Source of the DNA: Nitrospirillum amazonense
GTDB lineage: Bacteria; Pseudomonadota; Alphaproteobacteria; Azospirillales; Azospirillaceae
Length of the DNA stretch: 64,000 nucleotides
Assembly (NCBI RefSeq): GCF_007828035.1
Contig: NZ_VITV01000006.1
Span: 124,001 to 188,000, forward strand
Direction of reading: 5' to 3'
Shown: piece after piece, positions 29,263 through 37,786 of the stretch
How the letters are laid out: every line of letters starts with the position of its first letter
Numbering within the stretch: position 1 is the first letter of the stretch
The notes under the pieces: generated by a model
Database searches by the model: none
The model's input: only the letters and a program-made list of their open reading frames with translations
What the model was told of the DNA's origin: nothing
Position numbers and translations under genes: made by a program

Positions 29263-29997
29263 ATGAGCACGCAGACCCTTCCCGCCTTCTACCAGCGCCC
29301 CCGCCCCCTGGCCGCGGAGCGTGACGGCGACCTGTCGCTGACCCCCGCCGCCGGCTACCAGTTCGCCGCCGGTTCCAACTCCGTCCCCGTGATCGCGGCG
29401 GAGTTCACACTGGCCTGCAAGCATTACCCCATCCTGTTCCTGGACGGCGCCCCGCCCCAGGCCGTGGCCCTGCTGAGTTTGCGCAATGGCGAGAACCTGT
29501 TCGTGGACGCCGACGGCGCCTGGGAATCCGGCGCCTACATCCCAGCCTATGTCCGCCGTTACCCCTTCATCTTCCTGGAGAACCGCGAGAAGGCGGAATT
29601 CACCCTGTGCATCGACGAGGCCGCCGCCAGCCTCAGCCACGGCGGCCCCAACAAGCTGTTCGAGGGCGGCCAGCCCACCGAGGTCACCCGCAACGCCCTG
29701 GCCTTCTGCAGCGACTACCAAGGCCACTACAACGCCACCACCGAGTTCGTGGAGGCCCTGATCAAGGCCGACCTGCTGGTGGAGAACCGCGCCGACGTCA
29801 CCCTGAAGGACGGCCAGAAGCTGAGCCTGGCCGGTTTCAAGGTCATCGACGAAGCCCGGTTCAACCAGCTGCCGGCCGAGGACTTCCAGCGCTGGCGCGA
29901 GCGCGGCTGGCTAGCCCTGGCCTATGCCCATTTCATCTCGGTCAGCAACTGGGCCGGCCTGGTGGACCGCACCTCGCTGCGCCCGGCGACCAACTGA
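29263..29997 (+). CDS. SapC-family protein
   Basis: The 244-residue protein resembles the SapC family, named from the Campylobacter fetus surface-array (S-layer) locus and widespread in proteobacteria; its biochemical role is not well defined. Recognisable features are the N-terminal PVIAAEFTLACKHYPILFLD, the central AYIPAYVRRYPFIFLEN and CIDEAA, and the C-terminal GLVDRTSLRPATN. There is no signal peptide or membrane segment, so it is probably cytoplasmic. It starts 74 bp after the giant exoprotein gene on the same strand with no terminator visible between them. A role in exoprotein production or surface-layer assembly is therefore plausible but inferred. Confidence 0.85.
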   Translation: MSTQTLPAFYQRPRPLAAERDGDLSLTPAAGYQFAAGSNSVPVIAAEFTLACKHYPILFLDGAPPQAVALLSLRNGENLFVDADGAWESGAYIPAYVRRYPFIFLENREKAEFTLCIDEAAASLSHGGPNKLFEGGQPTEVTRNALAFCSDYQGHYNATTEFVEALIKADLLVENRADVTLKDGQKLSLAGFKVIDEARFNQLPAEDFQRWRERGWLALAYAHFISVSNWAGLVDRTSLRPATN

Positions 29998-30007
29998 CGC
30001 GCAATAG

Positions 30008-30038
30008 CAACGGCATGAGGCAGAGACTCATGCCGTTG
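30008..30038 (+). terminator. Hairpin after sapC
   Basis: A perfect 12-bp inverted repeat (CAACGGCATGAG / CTCATGCCGTTG) with a 7-base loop lies 11 bp after the SapC stop. No T-run follows, so termination strength is uncertain, but the position fits the end of the secretion operon. Confidence 0.55.
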
Positions 30039-30197
30039 TAGGCCCCGACCCGTTGTAGGCCCCGACCGGGGCCGCCGCAGGTTTTTGGGGAGCGCAGCGG
30101 ACTGGAAACCGAGGAAGCCCAAGCCAGCGGATGCTGGCGCCCGGCGCCTGAGGGCGGCATTTGAGCGGTCACGATCAAATGCCAATGATTATGACTG

Positions 30198-30232
30198 AAA
30201 CGGCGGCCCGGGTCATCCCACGCCGCCGTTTT
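30198..30232 (+). terminator. Second terminator-like hairpin before the cupin gene
   Basis: AAACGGCGG pairs with CCGCCGTTT across a 16-base loop and is followed by a short T-run. It lies about 75 bp upstream of the cupin start and could end read-through from the secretion operon. Confidence 0.5.
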
Positions 30233-30307
30233 CATATCCGCCGGTTGCCGTCCGTCCGGCGCGCCGACAGAATGCGGACCCACCGTACCACGATGGGATC
30301 GCCCCCG

Positions 30308-30649
30308 ATGGACACTATCGGCAACCTGCTGACCGACCTGCCCTCCGCCGTGGAGGAGGAGCGGTTCAGGGATATCCTGCGCCGCCCCGGCTGCCGCATC
30401 GAGCAAATCGTCTCGCACGGGCAGACGACGCCGATCGATCGTCCTTATTGCCAGGCGCATGACGAATGGGTCCTGGTCCTGGCCGGGGCCGCGCGGGTGG
30501 AGATGGCGGGCCGGGAGACGGCCCTGCTGCCCGGCGACCATTTGTTCATCCCGGCCAACACCAGCCACCGGGTGACCTTCACCGACCCCGGCCAGCCCAC
30601 CGTCTGGCTGGCCATCCACATCGGCGAGACCGCGTCACACCACCAGTGA
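30308..30649 (+). CDS. Small cupin-domain protein
   Basis: The 113-residue protein is a single cupin barrel. It shows EWVLVLAGAARVEM (strands around cupin motif 1) and GDHLFIPANTSHRVTFTD (motif 2 with the metal-ligand histidine). A usual second-histidine position is weak here (CQAHDEW), so metal binding is likely but not certain. I chose ATG at 30308, where the domain begins MDTIGNLLTDLPS; an in-frame start 49 codons upstream would add an Arg-rich stretch running through the hairpin region. Substrate and pathway cannot be read from the sequence. It is convergent with the LysR gene. Confidence 0.75.
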   Translation: MDTIGNLLTDLPSAVEEERFRDILRRPGCRIEQIVSHGQTTPIDRPYCQAHDEWVLVLAGAARVEMAGRETALLPGDHLFIPANTSHRVTFTDPGQPTVWLAIHIGETASHHQ

Positions 30650-30788
30650 GGACATGGCCGGCGGCTGGCCCAGCAGGTCCGCCACCGCGCACGGGCGTGC
30701 CCTCCTCCATCCAGCCTGAGGGCAACGCGGCCGTGAGCCTGCGCCTCGCGACAAATCAGGATCGGGGCAAGAAAACATCAAAGACAAT

Positions 30789-30807
30789 CCGCCGGCGAAG
30801 AAGGCGG
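30789..30807 (-). terminator. Weak hairpin after the LysR gene
   Basis: CCGCC and GGCGG arms separated by 9 bases lie 8 bp after the LysR stop, followed on the minus strand by ATTGTCTTTG. It is short and only a candidate. Confidence 0.35.
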
Positions 30808-30814
30808 GAATACG

Positions 30815-31732
30815 TCAGCCCCCCACGAACAACGGCGCCGCCGCCACCACATCGACCATATGGTCGATGAAAGCGCGCACCCGACGGGGCACTTGGCCAC
30901 CGCCGACATATACGGCGTTAACCGTTTCCAGATCGCCTGGGTTGTAAGCCTCCAGCACCGGCACCAAGTCGCCACGCCCAATGGCATCAACCACGTGCCA
31001 ATGGCTCAGCCGCGCCAGCCCTATGCCCGCCAAGGCCATCTGTCGCAAGGTCTCGCCATTGTTCACCAGCAGGGTGCCGGCCACCTGCACCTCCACCTCG
31101 CGGCCATCCTCCCGGAAGGGCCAGCCTACGCGGCTGCGGCGGAAATTGAAGCCCAGGCAGTTGTGCTGGGCCAAATCCGCCGGCGTTCGCGGCGTGCCGT
31201 GGCGGGCCAGGTAATCTGGCGCGGCGCAGATCACCCGGCGGCTCTGCCCCAGCTTGCGCGCCACCAGGGCGCTGTCGGGCAGCGTGCCCACGCGGAAGGC
31301 CAGATCGGCCTTCTGCGCCAGCAGGTTCACCACGTCGTCGGTCAGGCTGAGGTCTATGGTCAGGTCGGGATGGCGCGCCAGGAAGGCCGGAAGGGCAGGC
31401 GCCAGGACATGGGTGCCGAAGGGGACGGAGGCGTTGATGACCAGCCGGCCTCGCACAGTGCCCGATCCCACCGCCTGGTCGGCGTCGTCCAGGGCGCGCA
31501 GCGCCCGCTCCGCCGCCTGCAAATACCCCCGCCCCTCATCCGTCAGGGTCAGCGCCCGCGTGGTGCGGGTCAGCAGGCGGGCGCCCAGCCGTGCCTCCAG
31601 CCGGGCGACCAGCTTGCTGACGGCCGACGGCGTCAGGTCCAGGGTGCGGGCGGCGGCGGAAAAGCCCCCTTCCCGCACCACGCGGACGAACACCTCCATC
31701 TCACCGGACCGGTCCATCTGTACGCGCGCCAT
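30815..31732 (-). CDS. LysR-family transcriptional regulator
   Basis: This is a DNA-binding regulator that probably controls the divergent dehydrogenase gene. The N-terminal winged helix-turn-helix is clear (FVRVVREGGFSAAARTLDLT, SAVSKLVARLEARLGARLL). It is followed by the effector-binding domain with GRLVINASVPFGTHVLAP and DLAFRVGTLPDS. The 305-residue length is normal for the family. I chose ATG at 31732; a TTG four codons upstream and an ATG five codons downstream are alternatives, and none has a strong ribosome site. The 113-bp gap to the divergent gene would hold the operator, and contains the repeated element CATACTCCATACTCC. Confidence 0.9.
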   Translation of the reverse strand: MARVQMDRSGEMEVFVRVVREGGFSAAARTLDLTPSAVSKLVARLEARLGARLLTRTTRALTLTDEGRGYLQAAERALRALDDADQAVGSGTVRGRLVINASVPFGTHVLAPALPAFLARHPDLTIDLSLTDDVVNLLAQKADLAFRVGTLPDSALVARKLGQSRRVICAAPDYLARHGTPRTPADLAQHNCLGFNFRRSRVGWPFREDGREVEVQVAGTLLVNNGETLRQMALAGIGLARLSHWHVVDAIGRGDLVPVLEAYNPGDLETVNAVYVGGGQVPRRVRAFIDHMVDVVAAAPLFVGG

Positions 31733-31845
31733 CTGTGCCTGCAATTCATAGATATTGTTCTTCCATACTCCATACTCCCATCGCCGGTCGCTGCCTAGAT
31801 TTGGCGTCGAAACGTCATCGGGACGTGATGGAAGGAGTATGGATC

Positions 31846-32637
31846 ATGGACCTGAAGATCACGGGCAAGACGGCCCTGGTCACCGGATCGACGGCCGGCA
31901 TCGGACTGGAAATCGCCCGCAAGCTGGCGGTGGAAGGGGCCAGCGTCATCCTGTCCGGCCGCGACCAGAAGAAGCTGAACCAAGCGGTGGAAGATATCCG
32001 CGCCTCCGGCGGTGTCGATGTGAGTGGCGTGCGTGCCGACATCACCACGGCCGACGGTGCGGCCGACCTGCTGCGCCAGGTGCCGTCGGTGGACATCCTG
32101 GTCAACAACCTGGGCATCTATGAAAGCAAGCCCTTCGCCGACATCAGCGATGCGGACTGGCAGCGCTATTTCGACGTCAACGTCATGAGCGGCGTGCGCC
32201 TGACGCGCCACTATTTCCCGCAGATGCTGGCCCGCAACGAGGGCCGGATCATCTTCGTCTCCAGCGAGACGGGGCTGGCAGTGGATCCGGCCATGATCCA
32301 CTACGCCATGACCAAGACGGCGCAGCTGTCCATCGCGCGCGGCCTGGCCGGACAGACCAAGGGCACGCGGGTGACCGTCAATTCGGTGATGCCCGGGCCC
32401 ACGCGATCGGAAGGCATCGTGGATTTCCTGCGCAGCGTGTCCAGCAAGCCGGACGCCACGGTGGCCGAGGCGGAGGCAGAATTCTTCGCCACTGCCCGAT
32501 CCGGATCGCTGCTGCAGCGCATGATCGAACCGGAGGAGATCGCCAACATGGTGGCCTTCCTGGCCAGCCCCCTGTCGGCCGCCACCAACGGCGCCGCCAT
32601 CCGGCTGGAAGGCGGGCTGATCAACACCCTGGCGTAA
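31846..32637 (+). CDS. Short-chain dehydrogenase/reductase (SDR)
   Basis: This is a 263-residue NAD(P)-dependent oxidoreductase of the classical SDR type. It begins MDLKITGKTALVTGSTAGIG with the TGxxxGIG cofactor motif. It also has VDILVNNLG (variant of NNAG) and the catalytic pattern SSETGLAV...HYAMTK (Ser, Tyr, Lys), and ends with the usual GAAIRLEGG. Start ATG 31846 has GAAGGAG 8 bases upstream. The substrate is unknown. It is transcribed divergently from the LysR gene, so LysR-dependent induction is likely. Confidence 0.9.
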   Translation: MDLKITGKTALVTGSTAGIGLEIARKLAVEGASVILSGRDQKKLNQAVEDIRASGGVDVSGVRADITTADGAADLLRQVPSVDILVNNLGIYESKPFADISDADWQRYFDVNVMSGVRLTRHYFPQMLARNEGRIIFVSSETGLAVDPAMIHYAMTKTAQLSIARGLAGQTKGTRVTVNSVMPGPTRSEGIVDFLRSVSSKPDATVAEAEAEFFATARSGSLLQRMIEPEEIANMVAFLASPLSAATNGAAIRLEGGLINTLA

Positions 32638-32658
32638 GGCCCACGCGTCTGGGCCATC

Positions 32659-32686
32659 GTGGGAGTTCTGAAATCAGAACTCCCAC
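32659..32686. terminator. Bidirectional terminator hairpin
   Basis: A near-perfect 12-bp inverted repeat (GTGGGAGTTCTG / CAGAACTCCCAC) with a 4-base loop sits midway between the convergent dehydrogenase and esterase genes. Confidence 0.7.
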
Positions 32687-32699
32687 AAGGCACCTCGTC

Positions 32700-33857
32700 T
32701 CACTTGGCCTGCCACACCTCGGGATGGGCGTCCATGTAATCGCCCAGCGCCTTGGCGATCTTGGCGTCATCCGCCAGGCCAGGATGGGAATGACAGCCGC
32801 TGAAGGCGATGTCGTGCATGGGCAGGAAGGCCAGGCGGCTCTCCCCCGCCGCGTGCAGCTTGTCCGCCACCTTGGCCACTTCCGCCGCGATCTCGCCATC
32901 GGCCATGTCGGTCGCCCACAACAGGAAATAGGCCTGGGGGTTGTGGGCGCGCAGGGCTTTCACGAAGTCGACGTAGGTCGCCTCGTAATCGGTGTGCAGG
33001 GCGTCACGGGTGGCCCACTTCTCACCCGCGTGCAGGGGTGTGGTGAAGTCGTTGGTACCCAGGGCGATGACGATAATCTGGGGATGCCAGGCCGGATCGT
33101 CATAGCGGACGGCATGGTCGAACAGGGTGTAAGGGTAGGCCTGCGGCAGGGTATCGGCGGCGAAGCCGTTGTAGTTGCGGACGATGCCCCGTCCGGAGAT
33201 GGCGTTTACCTGGTAATCGGCCCCATAGCGGCCGGCCAGGCGCGGCGCGATGCCTTGCGAGGTATCGGTTGTGTCCCACACCTCGGCCGTCGTGCATGTT
33301 TGCTGGAACGCCGCCTGATCCGCGATGTTGCCGTAGCCCACGGTGTGGCTGTCGCCGATGAACTCGATCTGCCGCGCCCGCGCCGGAATCGGCAGCGGTT
33401 TGGTGCCCACCGGAGCGTAAAAGCCGCCGAAGGCGCTGGGGCCCGCCTGGGTTTCACTGGCGGTGTCAACGCGCAGGGTATGCGCGCCCGGCTTCAGTCC
33501 CGTGACGCGGTAGACACCCGGCTTGGGCTTCACCAGCGCCGCCGGCGCGCCGCCATCGACGCTGACGCGCAGGCTGACGTCGCCCGGGCCGACGCGGAAC
33601 AGGGCCGAGGTCCCCGTGAAGCGGGTCTCGACATAGGTGCCCGGCCATTGCCGGCGGAAACCGCCGTCGGTGCCCTCGGCCAACGCCCGGCCGCCGATGT
33701 GCCTCGGCAGGGCCGTGGCACCGGCGGGCAGGCTGGCCACGGGCTCCACCTTGGGTGCCCCGCCATGGGACGCCGTATCCCTGGCCAGGACCGGGCCGGC
33801 GGCCAGGGTGGCCGTAAGCGACAGAACGAACGCCGACAGAACGTTTAGGGACTTCAC
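32700..33857 (-). CDS. Secreted SGNH/CE2-type acetyl esterase
   Basis: This is a probable exported carbohydrate deacetylase. From GTG at 33857 (GGAGGA about 5 bases upstream) the 385-residue protein starts with a signal peptide (VLSAFVLSLTATLAAGPVLA). An N-terminal jelly-roll segment follows (YVETRFTGTSALFRVGPGD), then a C-terminal SGNH hydrolase domain. The catalytic serine lies in IEFIGDSHTVGYG, the Gly/Asn oxyanion residues in VIALGTNDF, and the histidine in CHSHPGLADDAK. The jelly-roll plus SGNH order is that of carbohydrate esterase family 2, which acts on acetylated xylan or mannan. The substrate is inferred from the family. A dehydrogenase gene lies 80 bp upstream on the same strand. 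Confidence 0.85.
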   Translation of the reverse strand: MKSLNVLSAFVLSLTATLAAGPVLARDTASHGGAPKVEPVASLPAGATALPRHIGGRALAEGTDGGFRRQWPGTYVETRFTGTSALFRVGPGDVSLRVSVDGGAPAALVKPKPGVYRVTGLKPGAHTLRVDTASETQAGPSAFGGFYAPVGTKPLPIPARARQIEFIGDSHTVGYGNIADQAAFQQTCTTAEVWDTTDTSQGIAPRLAGRYGADYQVNAISGRGIVRNYNGFAADTLPQAYPYTLFDHAVRYDDPAWHPQIIVIALGTNDFTTPLHAGEKWATRDALHTDYEATYVDFVKALRAHNPQAYFLLWATDMADGEIAAEVAKVADKLHAAGESRLAFLPMHDIAFSGCHSHPGLADDAKIAKALGDYMDAHPEVWQAK

Positions 33858-33936
33858 CGCTTTCCTCCCAGCATCGGACTTATATGCCAAATGGTGGGAG
33901 AGTAACGGTATCGGTTGCCGGCTGCCAGTGCGGGAA

Positions 33937-34851
33937 CTAAAGCGCCCCAGGCTGGCCAAAGGGGTGCGGCTTCAAAATATCCTCCAGTCCGATGCGGCGC
34001 AGCAGTTCGGCCCGCACCCGGTCGGCGACACCGTTCACCACCTCGCAGCCATCGCTGGCGGGATCGACGTGGGTGCGAAAGGGACGCTGGCCATACGGCA
34101 TCTCCACCACCCGAGCCAGGGCGTCGGCGACCAGGCGGGCGTCGGCGTCCGGCGGTTCCAACTTGGCCAGGCCGGCCTCCGCCACCTCGGCCATGCCCTT
34201 GTCGGGCCCCTGCTCATAAGCCAACACAGTGGCCAGGTCCGCCGGGCGGCCCGCGTGGGCGAAATGGTTGGTGCCTTTGGTGAAGGCACCCGGCACCAGG
34301 ATGTTGGTCTCGATGCCCCAGCGCGCAAGTTCCCCGGCATAGCTGACGGCCAGACTGTCCATGGCCGCCTTGGCAGCGAAATAGGGTGCCAAATAGGGGG
34401 GTGTACCGCCACGGGCGCTGCTGGACGACACCCAGATCACCAGGCCCCGTCGCTGGCGCCGCATCTGCGGCAGCACGGCGCGGTTCACCCGCTGGGTACT
34501 GATGACGTTGATGTCATACAGTTCCGCGAACTGTTCCGGCGTGAACGCCTCCGCCGGGCCCAGGGACATGTGGCCGGCATTGTGCACCAGGACATCGACC
34601 CGGCCGTGGATAGCGACGACGGTGCCCACGGCCCGCTCCACCGATGCCTGCGACTGCACATCCATCTCTATCGTCCGCAGGTCGGATCGATGGTCCTCCG
34701 CCCAAGCCGCCGCCTCGACCACCGCCCGCGCGTTGCGGGTGGTGGTGTCGCGCATGCCGGCGTAGACGGTGTGGCCGTTCAGGGCCAGGGCGCGCACGGC
34801 CAGGGCGCCGAAGCCGCTGGATGCGCCGGTAACGAGGATGACCTTGGACAT
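33937..34851 (-). CDS. Short-chain dehydrogenase/reductase, second copy
   Basis: This is a 304-residue SDR starting MSKVILVTGASSGFG (TGxxxGxG motif). It has VDVLVHNAGHMSLGPAEAF, a serine-rich segment WVSSSSARGG and the active-site YFAAK. A C-terminal extension of about 60 residues (CEVVNGVADRVRAELLRRIG) follows the Rossmann fold, as in SDRs annotated as carbonyl or ketoacyl reductase-like. ATG at 34851 was chosen because the Rossmann fold starts there; an in-frame start 35 codons upstream would add only a Pro/Arg-rich stretch. The substrate is unknown. Confidence 0.88.
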   Translation of the reverse strand: MSKVILVTGASSGFGALAVRALALNGHTVYAGMRDTTTRNARAVVEAAAWAEDHRSDLRTIEMDVQSQASVERAVGTVVAIHGRVDVLVHNAGHMSLGPAEAFTPEQFAELYDINVISTQRVNRAVLPQMRRQRRGLVIWVSSSSARGGTPPYLAPYFAAKAAMDSLAVSYAGELARWGIETNILVPGAFTKGTNHFAHAGRPADLATVLAYEQGPDKGMAEVAEAGLAKLEPPDADARLVADALARVVEMPYGQRPFRTHVDPASDGCEVVNGVADRVRAELLRRIGLEDILKPHPFGQPGAL

Positions 34852-35122
34852 TGGCGGGACGCTCTTCCTGGGGTTGGACGCCGGTTGGGTTGAATGCCCA
34901 GGGGCCGGCGGAACGACGGGAAGGCTAGGACGCGGGCGCCCCTGCCCGACAGACACACCTAGGTTTGCCCATACCTTGGTTTATCCCCGCGCGCTCATAA
35001 GCAATCGAACACGGATTTCGTTGCACAAATGCGATACTATTTACCAACCGCTAGGCCCTTGATTATCTTGGGCACGACGCAACACCGCAGGCCCGGCCTG
35101 GATAAATAAACACGGGCGGACC

Positions 35123-37153
35123 ATGGGCCCCTCTCCTTCGCACCCCCACCGGGCGGCACCGCGCCGGCGGTCACGGCCCCTGGTGGCGCTGGCCAGCCAT
35201 GGCCGCGCGCAATGCCTGGCCGCGGCCGTGCTGGCGCTGCTGATCTTTTCCGCCGACGCCTTCAGCCCGCTGCAAGGCGCGGTGGCGGTGTTGCACACGG
35301 CCGTCGTGCTGCTGGTCGCCATCTCCCACGGCCGCCGGGCGGTGATGCTCACCGGCCTGGCCTGCGCCACGCTGACCGGTGGCGCCTTCCTGGTCGGCCA
35401 TATGGATGACCTGTCGGAAGGGGCGGCTATGCGCCTGGCCGTCAGCCTGACGGCCATCCTGATCACCACCTTGCTGTCGCTCAGCAATCGCAGCGCCCGT
35501 ACCGCCATGGCGGAGCAGGCCCGCATCCTGGAACTGACGCACGATACCGTGGTCATCCACGACGCCGACGGCATCATCCGCTATTGGAACGATGGCGCGG
35601 AACATCTGTACGGCTGGACCCGGGAAGAGGCGCTGGGCCAACCCTGTCAGCAGCTGCTGCAGACGGCTTACCCGGCGGGCGAGGTGCACCAAGCCCTTGC
35701 CCAGGCCGGCCACTGGTCCGGCGAGCTGACACGGGTGCGCCGCGACGGCCGCCGCATCGTGCTGGCCAGCCGTTGGCTGGCGCGCTTCGACGGCCAGGGC
35801 GGCAACATCGGCATTATCGAGACCAGCGCCGACCTGACGGAACAGCGGCGGGCGGACGCGGAGCGCCATAGGTCTGAGGGACGCTATCGCGCCATCTTCA
35901 ACGCCGCCGGCTTCGCCATCTGGGAGTCGGACTGGACGGACGCCTTTCGCGTTCTGGAAAGGGCGCGCGACCTGGGTGGCGGCGACCTCAAGGCCGGCCT
36001 GGCCCTGCACCCCGACCTGATCCGGCAGGCGGGCCAGGCAACCCGCATCCGCGCCATCAATGCCGCCGCCGTCCGCCTGTTCGAGGCCGAGGGGGCTGAA
36101 CAGCTGCTGGCGGGCAGCATCGTCGCCATGTACACGCCCAGCAGCGAGGCCGCCCTGGTCCAGGTGTTCGCAGCCCTGTCGGCGGGTGAGCGCATGGTGG
36201 AAGCGGAAGGCCAGTTCCGCACGTTGTCGGGCGGCATGGTGGACGTGGTGCTGCGCGTCACCGTCCCGCCGGAGGATGAGGACTGGTCGCGCATCCTGGT
36301 CATGGCACTGGACGTGACGGAGCGCAACCAGGTCCAGGCCAAGCTGGCGCAGCTCAGGACCGAACTGGCGCATGTGTCGCGCATGAGCACGCTGGGGCAG
36401 CTGGCGGCATCCATCGCGCATGAGGTCAACCAGCCGCTGTCGGCCATCATCACCTATGGCAAGACGGGCCGCCGCTGGCTGGCGCGGGGACCGGAACACG
36501 CGCATGAGGTGGAGGACTGCCTGCAGCATGTGGTGACCAACGGCACCCGCGCCGCCGACGTCATCGCCCGCATCCGCGCCCTGGCCCGCAAGGCGCCGCC
36601 CAAGGCCGACACCCTGATGGTAGAGGCGCTGGTGGCGGAAACCGTGGCCCTGGTGGGCCGCGAGGTACAGGCCAAGGCCATCGCCGTCCGCGTTCTGTGC
36701 CCATCCGACCTGCCACCGGTGCGGGGTGACAAGGTGCAGGTGCAGCAGGTGCTGATGAACCTGCTGATGAACGCCATCCAGGCCACCGCCGCGCAGGGGA
36801 GTCCGCTTGTGGACGGCGACGCAGCCCGCGACATTACCATCCTGGCGGAGCGGGTGGACGATCTGGTCAGGGTTTCCGTACGCGACAGCGGCGGCGGCAT
36901 CCAGGATGTGGAACCCGCGACCTTATTCGAGCCCTTCTTCACCACCAAGGCCGATGGCATGGGCATGGGCCTGTCCATCTGCCGTTCCATCATCGAGGCG
37001 CACGGCGGGCAGATCACCGCCGCCAACAACGACGCTACCGCCCCCGGAAGTGGCCGCCGGGGCGCCACCTTCGCCTTTACCCTGCCGGTGGCGCCGGAGG
37101 AGCGGGCGGCCGGCCATGACGTTGGGGAAAGCGGCGGCATGCACGCCGCATGA
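35123..37153 (+). CDS. Membrane PAS sensor histidine kinase (FixL/DctB-like), kinase 1 of 3
   Basis: This is a 676-residue sensor kinase. About four hydrophobic segments occupy residues 29-119 (AAVLALLIFSADAF, AVLHTAVVLLVAI, MLTGLACATLTGGAFL, LAVSLTAILITTLLSL). A PAS domain follows at about 130-250 (YWNDGAEHLYGWTREEALG). A second, atypical PAS-like domain lies at about 255-400 (FNAAGFAIWESDW, then AINAAAVRLFEAEG). The phospho-acceptor is His433 in SIAHEVNQPLSAI, and the ATPase boxes are LLMNAIQA, DSGGGI and GMGMGLSICRSI. A single-domain response regulator lies just downstream. The dyad at 34967-34983 lies in its upstream region. Confidence 0.92.
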   Translation: MGPSPSHPHRAAPRRRSRPLVALASHGRAQCLAAAVLALLIFSADAFSPLQGAVAVLHTAVVLLVAISHGRRAVMLTGLACATLTGGAFLVGHMDDLSEGAAMRLAVSLTAILITTLLSLSNRSARTAMAEQARILELTHDTVVIHDADGIIRYWNDGAEHLYGWTREEALGQPCQQLLQTAYPAGEVHQALAQAGHWSGELTRVRRDGRRIVLASRWLARFDGQGGNIGIIETSADLTEQRRADAERHRSEGRYRAIFNAAGFAIWESDWTDAFRVLERARDLGGGDLKAGLALHPDLIRQAGQATRIRAINAAAVRLFEAEGAEQLLAGSIVAMYTPSSEAALVQVFAALSAGERMVEAEGQFRTLSGGMVDVVLRVTVPPEDEDWSRILVMALDVTERNQVQAKLAQLRTELAHVSRMSTLGQLAASIAHEVNQPLSAIITYGKTGRRWLARGPEHAHEVEDCLQHVVTNGTRAADVIARIRALARKAPPKADTLMVEALVAETVALVGREVQAKAIAVRVLCPSDLPPVRGDKVQVQQVLMNLLMNAIQATAAQGSPLVDGDAARDITILAERVDDLVRVSVRDSGGGIQDVEPATLFEPFFTTKADGMGMGLSICRSIIEAHGGQITAANNDATAPGSGRRGATFAFTLPVAPEERAAGHDVGESGGMHAA

Positions 37154-37179
37154 CCGCCGTGCCAGGTCCCCCCTGGCAA

Positions 37180-37209
37180 CTGACACCCAAATTAACATCT
37201 ATGTATGAT
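37180..37209 (+). promoter_or_regulatory. Candidate promoter for the response regulator
   Basis: CTGACA (37180-37185), an 18-base spacer and TATGAT (37204-37209) form a good sigma-70-like pair between kinase 1 and its response regulator. It would allow the regulator to be expressed independently. Confidence 0.5.
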
Positions 37210-37303
37210 GGGCCCGCGCCCACCCGCCAGGGTACAGGGATGCGTTCAAGGAGGCGCGCCGCACCATGGGCGCGCATCCCCACCAACCGTCATCCGGTGG
37301 TGT

Positions 37304-37702
37304 GTGTCCGAAGGCGGAGTAAGGGCCCTGAGCAATCCCATTATCGCGATCGTCGACGATGACGCGGAAGTCCGCGGCAGCCTGCTGAGCCTCATGCGCT
37401 CCGCCGGGTTCGATGCCCGGGGATTCGACGGGGCGGTGGCATTCCTGGACTCCCCTGCGCGGGATCAGGCCGCCTGCCTGGTCACCGACCTGCACATGCC
37501 GGTCATGGACGGGCTGGCCCTGCAGGCGGCGCTGCGCGACGCCGGCAACGACCTGCCCATCATCATCATGACCGCCTTTGCCGACCCCGCCCTGAGCCAG
37601 CGGGCGCTGGAGGCCGGTGCCGCGGCCTTCTTGTGCAAACCCCTGGATCCGGAGGATTTGCTGACCCGGGTTGAAGCAGCGGTGACGGGGCGGGACCCAT
37701 AG
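37304..37702 (+). CDS. Single-domain response regulator (receiver only)
   Basis: A CheY/FixJ-type receiver without an output domain: IIAIVDDDAEVRGSLL (acidic pocket), phospho-acceptor Asp in CLVTDLHMPVMDG, then IIIMTAFAD (Thr) and FLCKPLD (Lys). The start is uncertain: GTG at 37304 gives 132 residues. A GGAG at 37316-37319 is placed instead for a CTG at 37328, which would start immediately before the receiver fold. It is probably a phosphate shuttle for the upstream kinase. Confidence 0.85.
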   Translation: MSEGGVRALSNPIIAIVDDDAEVRGSLLSLMRSAGFDARGFDGAVAFLDSPARDQAACLVTDLHMPVMDGLALQAALRDAGNDLPIIIMTAFADPALSQRALEAGAAAFLCKPLDPEDLLTRVEAAVTGRDP

Positions 37703-37741
37703 TCCGTGCCGCTGTATCGGGGATTCGTCTCCAGGAGGAAT

Positions 37742-37786
37742 ATGAAGAAATCGCAGAGGGATTCCCGCCAGGTGCCAGCCTGGTAG
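37742..37786 (+). CDS. Possible 14-codon leader peptide
   Basis: A very strong Shine-Dalgarno sequence (AGGAGGAA, 37733-37740) precedes an ATG that opens a 14-codon frame (MKKSQRDSRQVPAW) ending in TAG. The spacing is short (3-4 bases). It lies in the 331-bp gap before kinase 2, so it might be a regulatory leader peptide, or a chance match. Confidence 0.25.
   Translation: MKKSQRDSRQVPAW

Larger units (their letters stand above)
29998..30307. other. Hairpin-rich intergenic region
   Basis: This gap has no credible gene but at least five perfect inverted repeats: 30008-30038 (12 bp arms), 30058-30073 (GGCCCCG / CGGGGCC), 30123-30138 (GCCAGC / GCTGGC), 30157-30182 (GCATTTGA / TCAAATGC) and 30198-30231 (9 bp arms). 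There is also a tandem 17-bp repeat at 30033-30049 and 30050-30066. It could be a transcription boundary, a structured RNA or an intergenic repeat element. Confidence 0.6.
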
